64,000 nt of DNA from Chamaea fasciata. Its lineage: Eukaryota; Chordata; Aves; Passeriformes; Sylviidae. Under the pieces are notes generated by a model, which worked only from the letters and a program-made list of their open reading frames with translations, was not told where the DNA came from and ran no database searches. How positions within the stretch are numbered: the first letter of the stretch is position 1; each line of letters opens with the position of its first letter. Below are positions 35,430 through 48,400 of this stretch, piece by piece. The position numbers were made by a program, and so were the translations under genes. The DNA lies in the NCBI GenBank assembly GCA_029207755.1, contig JARCOQ010000003.1, forward strand, positions 43,482,144-43,546,143, read 5' to 3'.

Positions 35430-36490
35430 CAGAACTACGGGCAATAATGCTTGAAGAAATCAAGAATTCATCTAACCCATCCCTTTGCCCTAAGGCAAAA
35501 ATCAACTGCTAACTATTTCAGTCCTGGCAGATTTTTGTCTAGCTCAGTTTTAGAAAAAAAAAAAAAAGAAAAATCAGTAAGAGAGATTTTGCATCTTCCC
35601 CAGGCAGCATGTTCCTGTGCTTAATTATCCTGAAAGTTAAAAGGTTTTCCCAGTATCAAACCTCAGTGTCCTCTGATAAAATTTAAGTCCATTATTTTCC
35701 TCTTATAGGCTACAGACAAAGAGAGCAATTTTTTCCCTTCCTCTTTAAGAGAGCTTTCTGCATACTTTGGACTTGTCTTTCCTCTTGTTTTTTTCTCGGG
35801 ACCAAGCAACTACAGCTCTTTCAGCCTTCTCTCACAAGCCACTGGTCGTTCTTGTTGCTTTCCAATAAGTGTCATATGCATCTTCCTTGGGATACAGTAT
35901 CCTAAGCTATACACTGACATTCCAGTGGAAGTTTCTTTAGGACCTCATAGGTCCTAAAGTTATAATTCTAGGACCTCACACACTTTTCAGTCACACACAC
36001 ACTTTTCAGTCTCTCCTTCTTTAGTATTACCTGCAAGTATAATACCTATCCTCCATCTTCTATCAATTAATTTCTAATGAAAAAAACGAGTATGCCCAGA
36101 GCCATAACAGACCCTTACAATGCCTCACTACTGCTTACCACCGTTTGATCAGTGACCCACGGAGAGCTATGCACTAAGAACACAAAACCAGCCACATGAG
36201 AAATTTCACATCCAGAGCATGTTTCCCCAGCTTATCTGCAGGAATGTGAAAGCGTGCTAACGTCAGAGCTTGTGACATCTATTGATTCTCCCCATCAAAA
36301 CAGCCTGTCTATAGGGTCATAGAAAAAAACAGATTAATCTGATATAATTTCTTTTTGACAAATCCATGCTGGCTATTTTTCCATTCCCTGTCAACTTTCA
36401 AGCACTAATACAATGTTTATGTGATTATTTGTTACAGCATCTTCCCTTGCGGATTTCCAAAGGGAAACAGGCAACATGCCGGTAATTGGT
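35430..36490 (-). mobile_element. Old CR1/L3-like LINE fragment, about 1 kb (minus strand)
   Basis: Several separate clauses of an old amniote CR1 consensus appear in the correct order when read in reverse. They are the 3' clause with TTTTCCCTTCCTC around 35730, the TCTTTCAGCCTTCTCTCACA clause around 35815-35835, the region with TTTCCCCAGCTTATCTG around 36220-36240, the clause TTGACAAATCCATGCTGGCT at 36355-36374, and TGTGATTATTTGTTACAG near 36420. Between them similarity is patchy with insertions, so the copy is heavily decayed and has no usable frame. The right end near 36490 and the left end near 35430 are approximate. A short A run (about 35554) and a small CACAC duplication (35977-36010) lie inside. 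Confidence 0.75.
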
Positions 36491-37620
36491 AGTAAAGACA
36501 TACTGTCCAGAAAAACAAATGATGAGTAAGGGAACAAAACATACCTCAATGGCTTATGTCTATAAGCAACCAAAACTCTAATAGAACAAAGTACAGTTGA
36601 ATGGAAAAAAGGAAACAAACCTGTAAGTGAGACGGAAGAAATCCTTTATGTTTCTCACTCATTTTTAGTTACTGTTGAGGTAGACTCACCAGAATACACA
36701 AAAACTTAGTAATGATAACATTAAATCATAGCAGTGTGATCAGACCCCTTCAAAACCCTGAGCAACCTTGCCTTAACAGGATAACTGCCATAAAACTACA
36801 CTAACAAGACAAGCAGTTCAAGAGGCTCTAAAGAGACGTAAATAAAATTGCATTCCACTAAATAGAAAATGCATTTCTATGTATGCTGGAAATGACTTCC
36901 AGTACGTATTTCTTACCATCAATGTGTAGGAAGAAATTTCCTTCCAGGTAGACTCAGGAAGAGCATCAAGCACCAGCTCTTGCTGACAACAGAAGAATTC
37001 AAATCAGAAAGGAATTCAAATGCTTTGGGGAACATAGTACTCAGCCTGTGTCAAAAACAAGAAGTTAAGTAGGCCCAGAGCATAGACCTGTGCCCTGGTA
37101 CGTGTACAGCCATGCTGTTTAACAGCCTGCAGCTGGGCTTTAGTTGCACCAAGCAGCTCTATCCCACATGTGCAGGCTTGGGCTGGGGGACAGCATGGGC
37201 TGGGGCCAGCCCCCCGGAAACAGACTGCATAAGACTGTCCCTGTCTAGAAGAAAAAGAACGTGAAGATGTTGAAATGATCGCAACTCTTCCACTTGATGA
37301 TGGGCTGGAAGGTAAACACAGCCTGCTGTATTTACTATTAAATACGTAGCCTTGGAGACTAGACTGGAAACAGAAAAGGTTTCCCAAAGTGGTGTAAAGC
37401 ACCCTACTGAGAATTTGGGACAAGCTCAGAGCATTTATCTACCCAGTCCCTCAGTAACATCTCAATGCTGTATTTTTGGTTTAGCCTGGAAGCAGCTTTG
37501 TCTCTGCTTACCATATCAACAGGCACAATGGTTCATATAGAAAGGGTGGGGAAAAGGACCCAAATTCCTACAGGCCTTGCCCACAGATTCTAGTGCATGC
37601 CTGTGTAGAGCAGCACACCT

Positions 37621-37623
<3 letters not shown>
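36491..37623. other. Intergenic DNA, nothing recognised
   Basis: This holds a chance frame of 135 codons on the minus strand (37016-37423) without recognisable motifs. No repeat or regulatory feature was identified. Confidence 0.55.

Positions 37624-37665
<42 letters not shown>
37624..37665. repeat. Poly-T homopolymer, 42 bp
   Basis: An uninterrupted run of 42 T. It could be the 3' tail of a reverse-oriented retrocopy, but I see no recognisable gene body on its right side. Length is likely unstable and prone to sequencing error. Confidence 0.9.
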
Positions 37666-40600
37666 CTCCCCATTCAAGAACTGCATTTTCCTCTTCACAT
37701 TATGGCAGGTTCCAGTCTGCAATATAGGAAAGATTGATATAAACCTGTTTTCTCTATGGAAGGGCATAATCTCAAAGTTATCTTTTCTCCCCAAAGGACA
37801 GGGCCCCTCCAAATCCCAGCTTTTGTGGTAGAGAGTCTTGAATGTAGCTGGAAGGGCAGACAGTGCAGCTCTTCACATGAACTTCAAAAATAAAGCAGAA
37901 ATATTCATGCTTACAGATCCCACTGTCTCCACTCTTTACCTCTTTTTGGATCTGAGACCTCCAGAATTCTTCTTCATTCAATCCAGTAGAACCAATTCCC
38001 TTAATTATTGAATTGAACCTCCCTCCGCTATTTATTCTCACTTGTGTATCCCTTGATTACCATTTACCCTCTTACCAACATTTAAGCATTCTCTTTTAAA
38101 AACTGTAAAAGCTGTTTCACAGCTGGACTCAGGTTATATATTCCCCAAATAAAAAGCTGCAACATCCTTTCCTTCTTTAATTTTTAAATCTGTTTGGATT
38201 CAAGACACCACTCTGTCACATACTTCATGCAAAAGAGAAATAGCTTTGCAAAACTTTTGAGTTTTCCATTCATTCATTTTGACCATTCAATTGGCATTTT
38301 CATGCCTAGAATATAATTCTTAAGGAGAACATTTTCAGTGTATTGTTATCTGAGAAACTACTGTGTATTGAGCACCAGTGTGAATACAGCTGAACGACAG
38401 CTGGATCAAAGTCAAAAGTTAGGTTTTATGTCTCAGCAAACACTGGTGGAATCTATAAAAACTAAAACAAGATTCTTTAGGGTGCAAGAAGAGAGTATTC
38501 CAAGATTATTTTTTTTTTTAATAAACGAACATTTAAACAATAATATTGTTAAGAAAAGCATATGGTATACAACAGATGGCCTGACATTTGCATTTCAGTA
38601 AAGGAAGAGAGCTTTAAAAGGTAGGAACTTTAAAATCAGCAGCAGAATTTGCAAAGCTAGAACAGAGCTACAGCATGCCTTCCTTCATTGCTTATGCATG
38701 ACTCCAGCTTTAGTGGGCCTAATAGATCATTCTGAGCCTTGTATTCACAGTGAATTTTTAAAAATATCTGTCAAATAGATACTTAACTTCTGTATTTAGA
38801 ACCAATTTTGCTTTAACCATCCAAAATGTATCTTTTAAATACACACTTAAACATGTAATGATTGGAGTAGGAACTGCAATTTTTAGCTTTATATTTGCCC
38901 CACAACAATTTCAACCCATTCCTACTTCACAAGGGGAAAAGCAGCACAAATAAATGCATTTTGCGATTCAGTTTGATTTCACTGTTCGTGGATAATCCTT
39001 AGATGTGATACAAGAACTTCTAATGTTTTTTCTTAATACTTTCCCTATAGAAAGCTATTCCACAGTGACTGGGTTAGCACAGAATACATTTGTGTGATAT
39101 GCTTTTTTTTCTATGGTACATCATAAAAAATTAACATTTGACTCTAAACTTGCTTTTCTGTTCTCAAAAGAATAAAGTACAATGAGCCAAATCTGAAGCA
39201 GATTTGCTTAGATGTTTGGGATTTCAGTAGCTGTTGCTTTAAGCATGGATATAGAGCTTATAATACAGTTCCTATTGCATTATTCAGGCTTGAATCTACT
39301 ATAGAAAAAGTGAATTTAAAACTTGTAAACAAAAGATAAAAAAATTCTTTACTAAGTCAGATTTCTCAAACTCTTGGACCGGAGGCTTCTTGGCAAAAAG
39401 AGCTTTGCCTTCTGTGTTACTCTCCCTTAGGCAAAAAGAAATGGGTTGCCTGCTTTTACAGAGTGGAGATACATTAATCTGATGTCAACTCTTAGCTGGA
39501 ACCTGTCAGATTTAACAACAGAAGTAACTTTGAATTCCAGGAGCAACTCCTCACTTAGTGCAAGCCAGAAGGTGGGGAGATACAGATTAGCAACAATATG
39601 GAGAATCTGTCATCTTACTAATGCAGTTAATAAGCATATTTTTCAAGTCAGCTATTCTTAGATTAATTTCTTTTGGATTCACCACATTTAAAGGTGTTAG
39701 CCCTCAGAGCATACAAATTCAAGAGTAAGAAGCTGTAAATTATGGAACAGATTTCCCTTCAATAGAGGACAAACTGGAGAAGTTATCACAGAGCCAGAGC
39801 ACAATAAAGCCTGTCTTTCAAAGATAAGCTGAAAAGACCTTTCCACTGGGAACTAACCACTTAGTTAAATAGTGATAAGCCAAGTTTTAAAAGCTGTTTT
39901 ATCTAGGACTTTATAACATAGGCTGTACTGGGCGTAACTAAAGGTCCAGTAAAAATTCTAAGGAAAGGTCACATGTACGATAGCCCTTCCTCAGTGTACT
40001 TGCAGCCTTTGCTGGATGCTTTGGCCCAGTGATGCAACCTTGATAACACGCTGATGATCCCTGCAGTGCTAAAGTAATCATTTCAGCCAGCTGCATCCCA
40101 GAACCCTTGCTCCATCCTTTTATCCTGTGGGAAAGCACTCATGGGATTCTCTCAGATCCTTCTTCCTTCCTTTATTTTTGAAGAGCCTGTGGTGGAAACA
40201 CAGCCCTTCATGCAAAAGAGAGATGGCAACAGCAAAGGATAATTAACAACACACACTTTAGTTTTACTTTTGGAAAAGAAATCAGGTTAACTACATTTGA
40301 AGCACTGGAGATATTTGCAGGCTGACCTGATGGTTGAGATACTCCAGATCAACTAGGAAGGATTGTAAGTTTAAATTAGGTTCCTTTAAATTACAGCCAT
40401 TGTTCCCAGCAATCAACACAAACCATTAGTCAGTCTTTATTTCCAGCACTACTGTGGTGAACTTTGACTCTTGAGATGAATGCTGGATTAACACAAATGT
40501 AGGTTGGGAGCTTGTGAGTAGCATCTTTTCCTGCTTTCTGGGCTGGTCAAGAATGGCACTCTGTCCATCTCTTGGGTGCCAAAAGCATTGGGCACTCAGT

Positions 40601-41513
40601 TAATGTTATTCTTCTGAATGACTGATTATTTTCCTAAGTTCCTACACTGGCATTGGCAATGATGTGCACGCCAAAGGGAAAGTTGCTTCTCCACAAGCTC
40701 AGTTGAACATGCTGTCTTTAAAGCAAAAGGAGCTCACTTATATAGATGAGCTGAGCAAATGAAGAGATGGAGTTACTGACAGAGTGCTGGAAGAGCTCTG
40801 GTTTTGGAATAGCTGCTGGCAACATGAAGGCTCAGTGATCAGGCGCCTCCATCATTACCTTCCCACAATGCTCCAACCTTCTATTAAGTTGTGAAAGGCT
40901 GTGAAACACTGCAAAACTACCTGAAGGGAAAAAGATATCACTAGCCCTTTAAAGTCTTCTGTAGTTTAGCACTGGTTCTACAAAGAGGCAGAATATATAG
41001 CTTCTGTCAGTCTCTTTTAGTCCCCTGAGAGTCCCTTTCTATAAAAAGACATTTATTTTTCCCTTAGATATCTCTGAGTTCAGAAACAATACAAATTATT
41101 CATCGTTGTCAAGTTTTGAACTTCTTCCTCTTCACAATAGATTTTTGAATAATAAATATTCATTTATTGACCTAGAAAATCTGACTTTTTGCAGGCTTTT
41201 TTACTCAAGGCAACACAATCAAATGCTGCATTTTCATCTGCATATGAAAATGCATTTCTCTACCCTCAAATACCCATCCTCTTCTAAGAATACTACAGGT
41301 AACAATAGTAATAATACAAAAGTAGACTCAAAAATAATCCAAACCCTTGAGTAACCCTTTGAGCAACAAATCAAGGCTGAAGGGTTATTGTGGGAAAGGC
41401 ATTAGACCATGAGGGACCAAAACCAGGGTGATGAGATAAACTTCTTGGTCAAGTGTCCCACATGGTTACTGAGTCACAAGGGTTTAATTCTTAATTCATA
41501 ACCTATATCTGGG
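37666..41513. other. Intergenic DNA, no gene seen
   Basis: Short chance frames only. No CpG island, LTR or LINE terminus was recognised. Confidence 0.6.
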
Positions 41514-41615
41514 AAAAAAAAACAAAAAAAAAAAACCAAAAAAAACCCCAAAAAAAGCAACAAAAAAAACCACAAAAACAAAAACAAAAAATAAAAAACA
41601 AACAAAAAAAACCAA

Positions 41616-41646
<31 letters not shown>
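41514..41646. repeat. A-rich low-complexity tract with C interruptions
   Basis: About 133 bp composed almost wholly of A and C (one G, one T), ending in a pure A run of roughly 30 bp. This is an expanded and diverged poly-A type sequence. A chance minus-strand frame through it would encode a Phe/Val-rich string and should not be taken as a membrane protein. Confidence 0.9.
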
Positions 41647-41648
<2 letters not shown>

Positions 41649-42030
41649 CACCCAAAAACGTTTCATGGAGAGTTTAGTCATCAGGTAAGCACAGCAGAAA
41701 CCAGACACTAATAACCTTTTTTCAAACCCAACCCAGCCAAGTAGCTGTGAGAGATCAGCTCCAGTTCTAATTCCCTTAATTCTCCTGTATTTCTCTCAGT
41801 ATACAGAAATAAATAGCCTAAGACCTACAGAAACGTCCACTAAATCTCCACTCCAGTGGCCCATCATTCTACATTCACTCAAAGCAGTGACTTTGTCCCT
41901 GGACTCTGACTGTCACCACAGGGACAAGCTAGGACACAGGCCTACCTCAACAGGGTCATGGAAACCAGAACTGCTGCAACACGACTAGGGCAGGGACTGG
42001 CAACACCAAGGATTTAAAAGGGGCTCTGGA
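41647..42030. other. Intergenic DNA, nothing recognised
   Basis: Sequence between the A-rich tract and the unexplained minus-strand frame. It shows no open frame or repeat that I recognise. Confidence 0.5.
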
Positions 42031-42486
42031 TCATGGGCAGGGTGGTCCCAGGTAAGACTTACCAGGGCCATTAAGACCTGTGGGTGCCTCCAGGGCAATG
42101 CCACTCTTCTTCCACATACCTTTATCCAGTACAACATGGATCTTCCCACTGAAGGTATAGCTTGTGTAAAATTCAGAGACACACTTTGGTGTAGTTTTCC
42201 TACTGCCTTTCAAAATGAGATTGCTTAAGAGTCTCAGGTGTTTAGCCCAATCCACACAGCTCTTCCCAGTATAAGGCCCCTCAGTAATGACGTGGGGAGC
42301 AGCTGTAGATACTTCTTCCCCATCCAAACCTACTTGTGGCTCCATTGACTCCTGGTCTTCCCTTGCCAGGATGCAAATCCCTCTTAATTCATCCCCCTTT
42401 GCCCAGGATAGAGTATGATGTGGCACATCATACAGGCGCTTGTAAATGTACAACAGTGCTGACTCTTGTAATAAACTGCCTGCAGG
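42031..42486 (-). other. Unexplained 151-codon open frame, possible retroviral relic or exon
   Basis: On the minus strand the frame is open from just after a stop at 42487-42489 down to 42031, 151 sense codons, without a good ATG near its start. The conceptual product begins in a Leu-rich stretch, contains ALLYIYKRLYDVPHHT and SWAKGDELRG, and later DWAKHLRLL. The early part is loosely like the helical N-terminal region of endogenous retroviral gag proteins, but that is a weak impression. A perfect splice-donor consensus CTG|GTAAGT in the minus strand lies at 42057-42062, near the end of the frame. So it might instead be an exon. Known relatives were not identified. A relic of an endogenous retrovirus, an exon of an unannotated transcript, and chance are all possible. 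Confidence 0.2.
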
Positions 42487-42489
42487 TTA

Positions 42490-45400
42490 ACACCCTGCTT
42501 CATCCCCACAGCATTTGGCATACTTTATCAAGCTCTTCTTTTTTCCATAGCTTCCCACAAACCCATGCAAGGGAACAGCAGTGACAGTAGCCATTTGCCA
42601 TCTCATGGCACAGGGGGGTTTCCTGCAAATACAGTTTACCTAAATGCCATCTGCTCTCCCACACAGTCAGGAATGTTTTTCTTGGGTAAGGAATTATCCT
42701 GGATCTAGTTTATGTAACCCTCTGAGGCATGTTAAGCCCAATGCCTAATTGTTTTCAGGATGAAGATACATTGTTTAGACAATCAGGGTCTAAAATGATG
42801 TGTCCTAAAGTCTAGATGTGGTTAATTATAAAAAGGAGTAAGAAAAAAAAAAATCTCGTTTTCTTGTTTGCCTCTGACTGAACTCCCCCAGTTTGTTTGT
42901 GCTAGCTCTCTTGTTTATAGCTAGTGTGGATCTCACACTGGGCTGTCCCGAGATGTATTAATGGTTTCAAAGCACTCTGTTCCTCCATGCATTCCTCACT
43001 CTTGCTACAAGAGCATTATTAATCACCTACAAGTCCCATATGTCTCCGAGCTGAAGAGCCCATCAGTCCCTCGAGAAGCATCTTCTAAAGCCTCACACAC
43101 GAGCCTGCCCATCCTCCCTGGCCTTCCTCTGCTGACCCCAGAGCATGGACAAATTGTGCTGACTTTTCAAAAGAAATTACTGCAGGTGCCTCCCTCTTAG
43201 TTTATTCTGGCAAGGCTGAAAATAGCAACTGCTAACAAATATTTTGCCCTTCACAAGACTTCTCACAGAGATGCAGCTGTTATCTCATCTACTAAAAGTG
43301 CCAAATCTAAGGGTAAAACAGACACTTAATTAGATTAGGATAGAGTATCAAAAAGGTGACTATCTAAAATTATTATCCCTAATGCTGTGTGGGCTCAAAT
43401 CCTTACACCAAATTCTCACTTGTGTGGTAGGGAAAAATTATTTCAGGCATTTTGTTTCCCATACTTGTGTTTCATGGATTGATGGCTCTGTTTAATCATC
43501 AAAAGCAGCAAGTAAGAGGAAAAAGCATGGCTTTGTTGAGGTGGAGAGACACCTGGGACATAACATTAAGCTTTCAGAGAATATATCAACAAATATTTCT
43601 GAATTTAAAAACCTGCCAAGGCAAGGTGCATCCACAAGGAGTCCACAGCAGATTTTATAGTGAGACCATTGTGTTATGCAGAGTTCTGGGATTTTTGTCT
43701 GCATCCTGTGAAAATCCACACAACAAATGGTGGAACATGAGACACCTTTTCCCCAGTAAACTTTAGCACCCTAATACAAGGAACTTCCTGTAATTAGGGA
43801 CACAGTAGTTAGTGCCAAATTTGCAAGGAACAAATTTAGGTCTGATTCTATTATTAATATACATTTCAAAATATATTGGGCTTTGGACAAATAGCTCCCA
43901 AAGTGAGATAAGCAATTTTATTTTCTGAGCCTCTACCATCCATACTAAAAGGAAAAGTTGTTCAAGCACATTGCCATTTTTATGAAATAACAATTAAAAT
44001 AATAGTAACACAGAACACAATTTGTTTTGGAAGTTAAGCTCCACATGAGAGCCTCACCAAGGAAATTTTGTCTCACAGTTCTCCTGCAACAGAGTCTAAG
44101 GTAAAACTTCCAAGAGACACTAAGCAAGAGGTCAAATCAGAATGTTTATAATGGCTTAGTTTGAAGTATCACAAAGCTTTGGGTACAATCCTTAAATACA
44201 TTTTTGCAACATCCCATCGTCTTTTTTTATATGTATTCAAGAAGAGAGTCACAGGTCTTCTGACTTCTTTTTTCCATTATGCCTGCTCTGAAGGTTTGAA
44301 AGCTTGCCTCAAAAGTTTAGGAGGACAACCAGGGCAGCACGGCAAGATTATGTTTCCCTGCTCAGATATATGAAACTCTTTTAAAAATGATGGGGTACTA
44401 TAGCCTGGTTAAGAGGCAAAAGGGATTAAGCCTGATTTAAAACACTTGAGGCTAAACTGTGTTGAATATTTAAACAGAAATTGCCTTCCTGGGATTTCAT
44501 ACAGGCTATGTCAGCTATATCTGTAGTTTCACGTAAGCACATGACACATACACAAAATAACTTACTGCAATTAAAAATAAATACAATGAATCCTTGCTTT
44601 AATCCTTAGAAGAGCGGATGTAAAGAAGACTACAACCTGAAGTTCTGAGCTGCTAAGATATTATTTTTAATGGCTTTGACTATTATTGCATAGATAGAAG
44701 ATTAGAAAACCAAGCACTTACATGAAATAAGAAAAGACACCTCAATTTTCATCTCTGGCTTTTGACTGTCATCCTGTTTTTCTTCAAGTTTGCAGGCTTC
44801 TGTGCTTCACTGTTGCTCAGGAAATGCTTATTGTAATAAGGACTGAAATATTCCCCTGCAACTGCCCCATGCAGTGTAAGGAAATAAAAGAAATCTCCTT
44901 CTTTTCTCTGGATAGATTCCAGCCTCTGTACATTTTTATAGTTAAAACAACAATAAACATTCAGGTCCCTCAATAAAATGAATCATTAAAATCCCACAGT
45001 TTCTCCTCTCTCACCAGGGGAAGAAGATCAGTCTGAAAATAGGCATTGTTATGGAAGATCCTGGGGTAAGTGTAGTAGCTTCTCACCCAGATAATTCTTC
45101 GTAAATGCCCAGGGCCATGGTTCTGCATTTTCCACAAAAAGCATGCAGTAGAAAATGTGCGGACAAGAAGCCAGGATCGAGGGCCATGTATGACAGATGT
45201 TTAATGTGCATCACAACGACACTTTTTGTAACAGGCATCATCAAGGAGGGCTGGAATAAGCTGTGGCTCAGAGTTCCCTCAGACCAAAGGCAACACCCAT
45301 GGGTTGCTCTGTGGACTTAGCCTCCTACTGGAGGATAGCTCATGGACAGGAGCTGTCTAGCCCAGTTCCTACTGCTGTTACAGAGAGCAACCAACACATG

Positions 45401-48400
45401 TTCCAGTTGCCCCAGCTTATTCTCTTTACTTTGCTTCACAATGCTGTGATTTATGACTGGATGGTATCCAGAGTTCCCACTTGTAAGGGAGCCCAAAATA
45501 ATGAGCAAGACCTGTTTCAGGGGTTCCTGACTGAACTGGTTGGGCTCACTCAAGCAGTTCTGTTTCAGAGCTTCAAGCAGGTCCATGCTGAGCACACAAG
45601 GACAGATAACTCCATTGCTTCATGAAACTCCCACAGCTGCAAAGGCTTCTGCACCCCAGGACAGAGAGGACCTGAAGTTGTAACCCCTCAGAGAGCTAGG
45701 CAGGACACATCTCTTTCACTTTTCAAGGACGTACCCTGAAGAAATCACCGTGTCATAGAATTTGAGAATTGAGTATCAAGTAATAACTTAAAACCACTTA
45801 TATTTACTTCTGTCCAAGTGTGGGGGGCTAGAAATTTAGTAAAGAGAGCCTTTAAATGTTATTCAATACAGTAATCACTGCTAAATTTTGTCTGTAAAAT
45901 ATACATTGCTGAGATCAACTGAAAGCTTTAGTCACAAACCTTACAGAGTCTTTTCCCAAAAATCAGATTTCAGACTTCTCAGTGAGAACAACTGAACTTG
46001 GCCTGATACCTAGGTTTTGGCACATCTATGGAAGAGCTGTTTAGAAGAGCTTTTTACTTAGATGCAAATAATCATTATTTCAAGACAAAATGTAACAAGT
46101 ATAATCATTCATGTTGCTAAAGTACAGAAGGGGCTGGAGTCAAACCAGGGAGCAGTCTGACCCACCATCTTCCAGCTTTAAATTAATTACATGAGGAAAT
46201 TTACCATTTTTATATTTTCCTTTTACAGGTCATTAAATACCAGTGTAATTGCTGCTCTGTTTCCTTTCTAGAACATGAATTCTAATTAATAGTATTGTAG
46301 TAAGTTAATGTAATATGGTAATGACTTGAGAATAGCTTAACTGTTGTTATTATAGAGCACCTGCAGATGTTCAGCCAGTTGGCTCATTCATTATCTGACC
46401 ATTCTCATGTATCCATATATTGAGAAAACTTTGCCTGCAGGAAGAGCAATGAAGTATTTCCAGCATTACTGCTGGGAGAAGCTTGGCTTTTTCTAATGGT
46501 GAAATATCTAAGGGGAAGGGAGGAGGTTATGGCTATATGGTAGAAGGTTTTTTTGACATCACTGACACTTTAGGAAATTGAACTATCTCTCAGTGTCTGT
46601 AACCAGAGCATCCTGTCCTACACTGCCTTCCACCAGAGGCTACTACAATTGTTTAAATTCAGCCTCACATTGCAAATGCCCACAAGCTCTGTGTTAGTCA
46701 AGACTGGACCAGTTCTACATCATTTCAACCAAATTTGCATGTGGACACGATTGAGAATTACCCAATGGCATTATTTTCGCTCCACTTAGTGGTGCTTATC
46801 TAGATGTAAACAGAATTTTTTCTGGAGACCTAAAAGGAGGAAAATTTACTAATATACTTTAAAATTTCAATCCCTACCATCAAGAAACCTCTTTTTTAAA
46901 GGTGTTACAGCAGTGTCAGGGTATTTGAACTATTGGCCTGCCATTTTTTCAGTATTTGCCTTCCTAAAGATTGGCATTTTCTTTATGGTTTGTATATCTT
47001 CAAATAGAGCCTGGAATCAAAAAAAGTCAATAAAAATGAAGGACATAAGCCTCGTGTAAGTAAAATACTACTTCCAATAGAGAGGTAAGGAAGCAGAGTG
47101 AAAAAGTGAAGTGACTTTCCACGGTCACTTCAGTTAGAAATAACAAAAGTAGCAACCTGGAATCAAAGGAAAAAATGGAGCTTTTCTCATGCAGCATTCC
47201 ACTCCCTGCAGGGATACCTTCAAAGGCATAGCATGTTGCTCAGACACTTGTCCAGCCAAGCAAGGCTGACTGTCTCTAAGCATGAAGACCCTTTACCTTC
47301 CCTGGACAATGTGCCCTCATGCTGCATCCCCCCAGCTGTGATAGTTTTGTCCCTGTATCAAGCCAGTGTTTCTCACTGCAGTGTGTGACTGATGCCGCTG
47401 TGTGCCTGCCACTTGTGCACCTCTGGGAAGAGCCTGGCTCCATCTCCTCACCCCTTCTAGCTGCAAGCAGCAAGCAGATCTCCCTAAGTCTCCTCCAGGC
47501 TTAAGGAAGTCCCTTCATCTCACCAGGCACTGAAATTGTTTCCATTCAGGAGCGAGTGTGCTTTTATTCTTGGCTAGAGATTTACAGATTCGCCTGTCCT
47601 TGTTTCCACATCAGGGTTGGTAGCTTTTCAAGACTGGCATGCAAGACTGTACTCTGCTTTCCTAAATTAGAGACTCTGTGTCCTGGTAGGAAGCCAGCAA
47701 GAGATGCCTCCTTCTCAGCGGGTGACAGTGCCAATCAACCTACAAGGAGTACCAGGCATCTGTGTGAACGTGTGGCTCCTGGCAAGTGCAGGTCCTGGGG
47801 CTCCTTCGTTCCCAAATGCTGTCTTTCCCAAAATGCTGCAGGCCCCAACTCTTTTCTCTGCTTGGAAACCTGCCTGCAGCTAGTGCTGCCTGAGCTGCCT
47901 CGGTCATAACGACTGAAATAGATGTATCCTTGTTTCCAAAGCATTCTGCAATTACGTAAAGCATAAAAGGACTGTTCATCTCTTTGTGAAAAGCAATGGG
48001 AGTTCTTTACAATTTATTCAGGTTCTCGCTCTGCAAGTTAAAACCTACAAAATTAATAGAGGCTCTACCCTGACAGCCTTTAAATGAGAAGGAGGACAGA
48101 TGACCTTTGTGGCATCTTCTCTAGGTTTTTGTAGCACAAGGAACATTACAGCACCATTTTTGGAAGAGAAGAGACGAATTTCTGGCAAAGGAGCACAACT
48201 GAGTGAAACAAGCTGCATATGCCTTGCAACATCCTCTCCTCAGTAGCAGAGATCTGATTTTGCTCTTAAATTTGTTAAAATACAGTAAAGTAACAGCAGA
48301 ATTTAACAAAGAATGGACCCTTAATTCACAGTAAGATAAATGTGCCCTTTATTCTGCTTCAATATAGATCATCCTTATCTATATATTTGACATCCAGGTT

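Noticed and set aside
41496..41708. A Phe/Val-rich hydrophobic 'membrane protein' frame
   Set aside because: It is translation of the A/C low-complexity tract in reverse.
45769..45800. A TCATAGAATTTGAGAAT phrase as another CR1 3' end
   Set aside because: Only the first ten or so bases resemble CR1. The downstream clause that always follows is absent.
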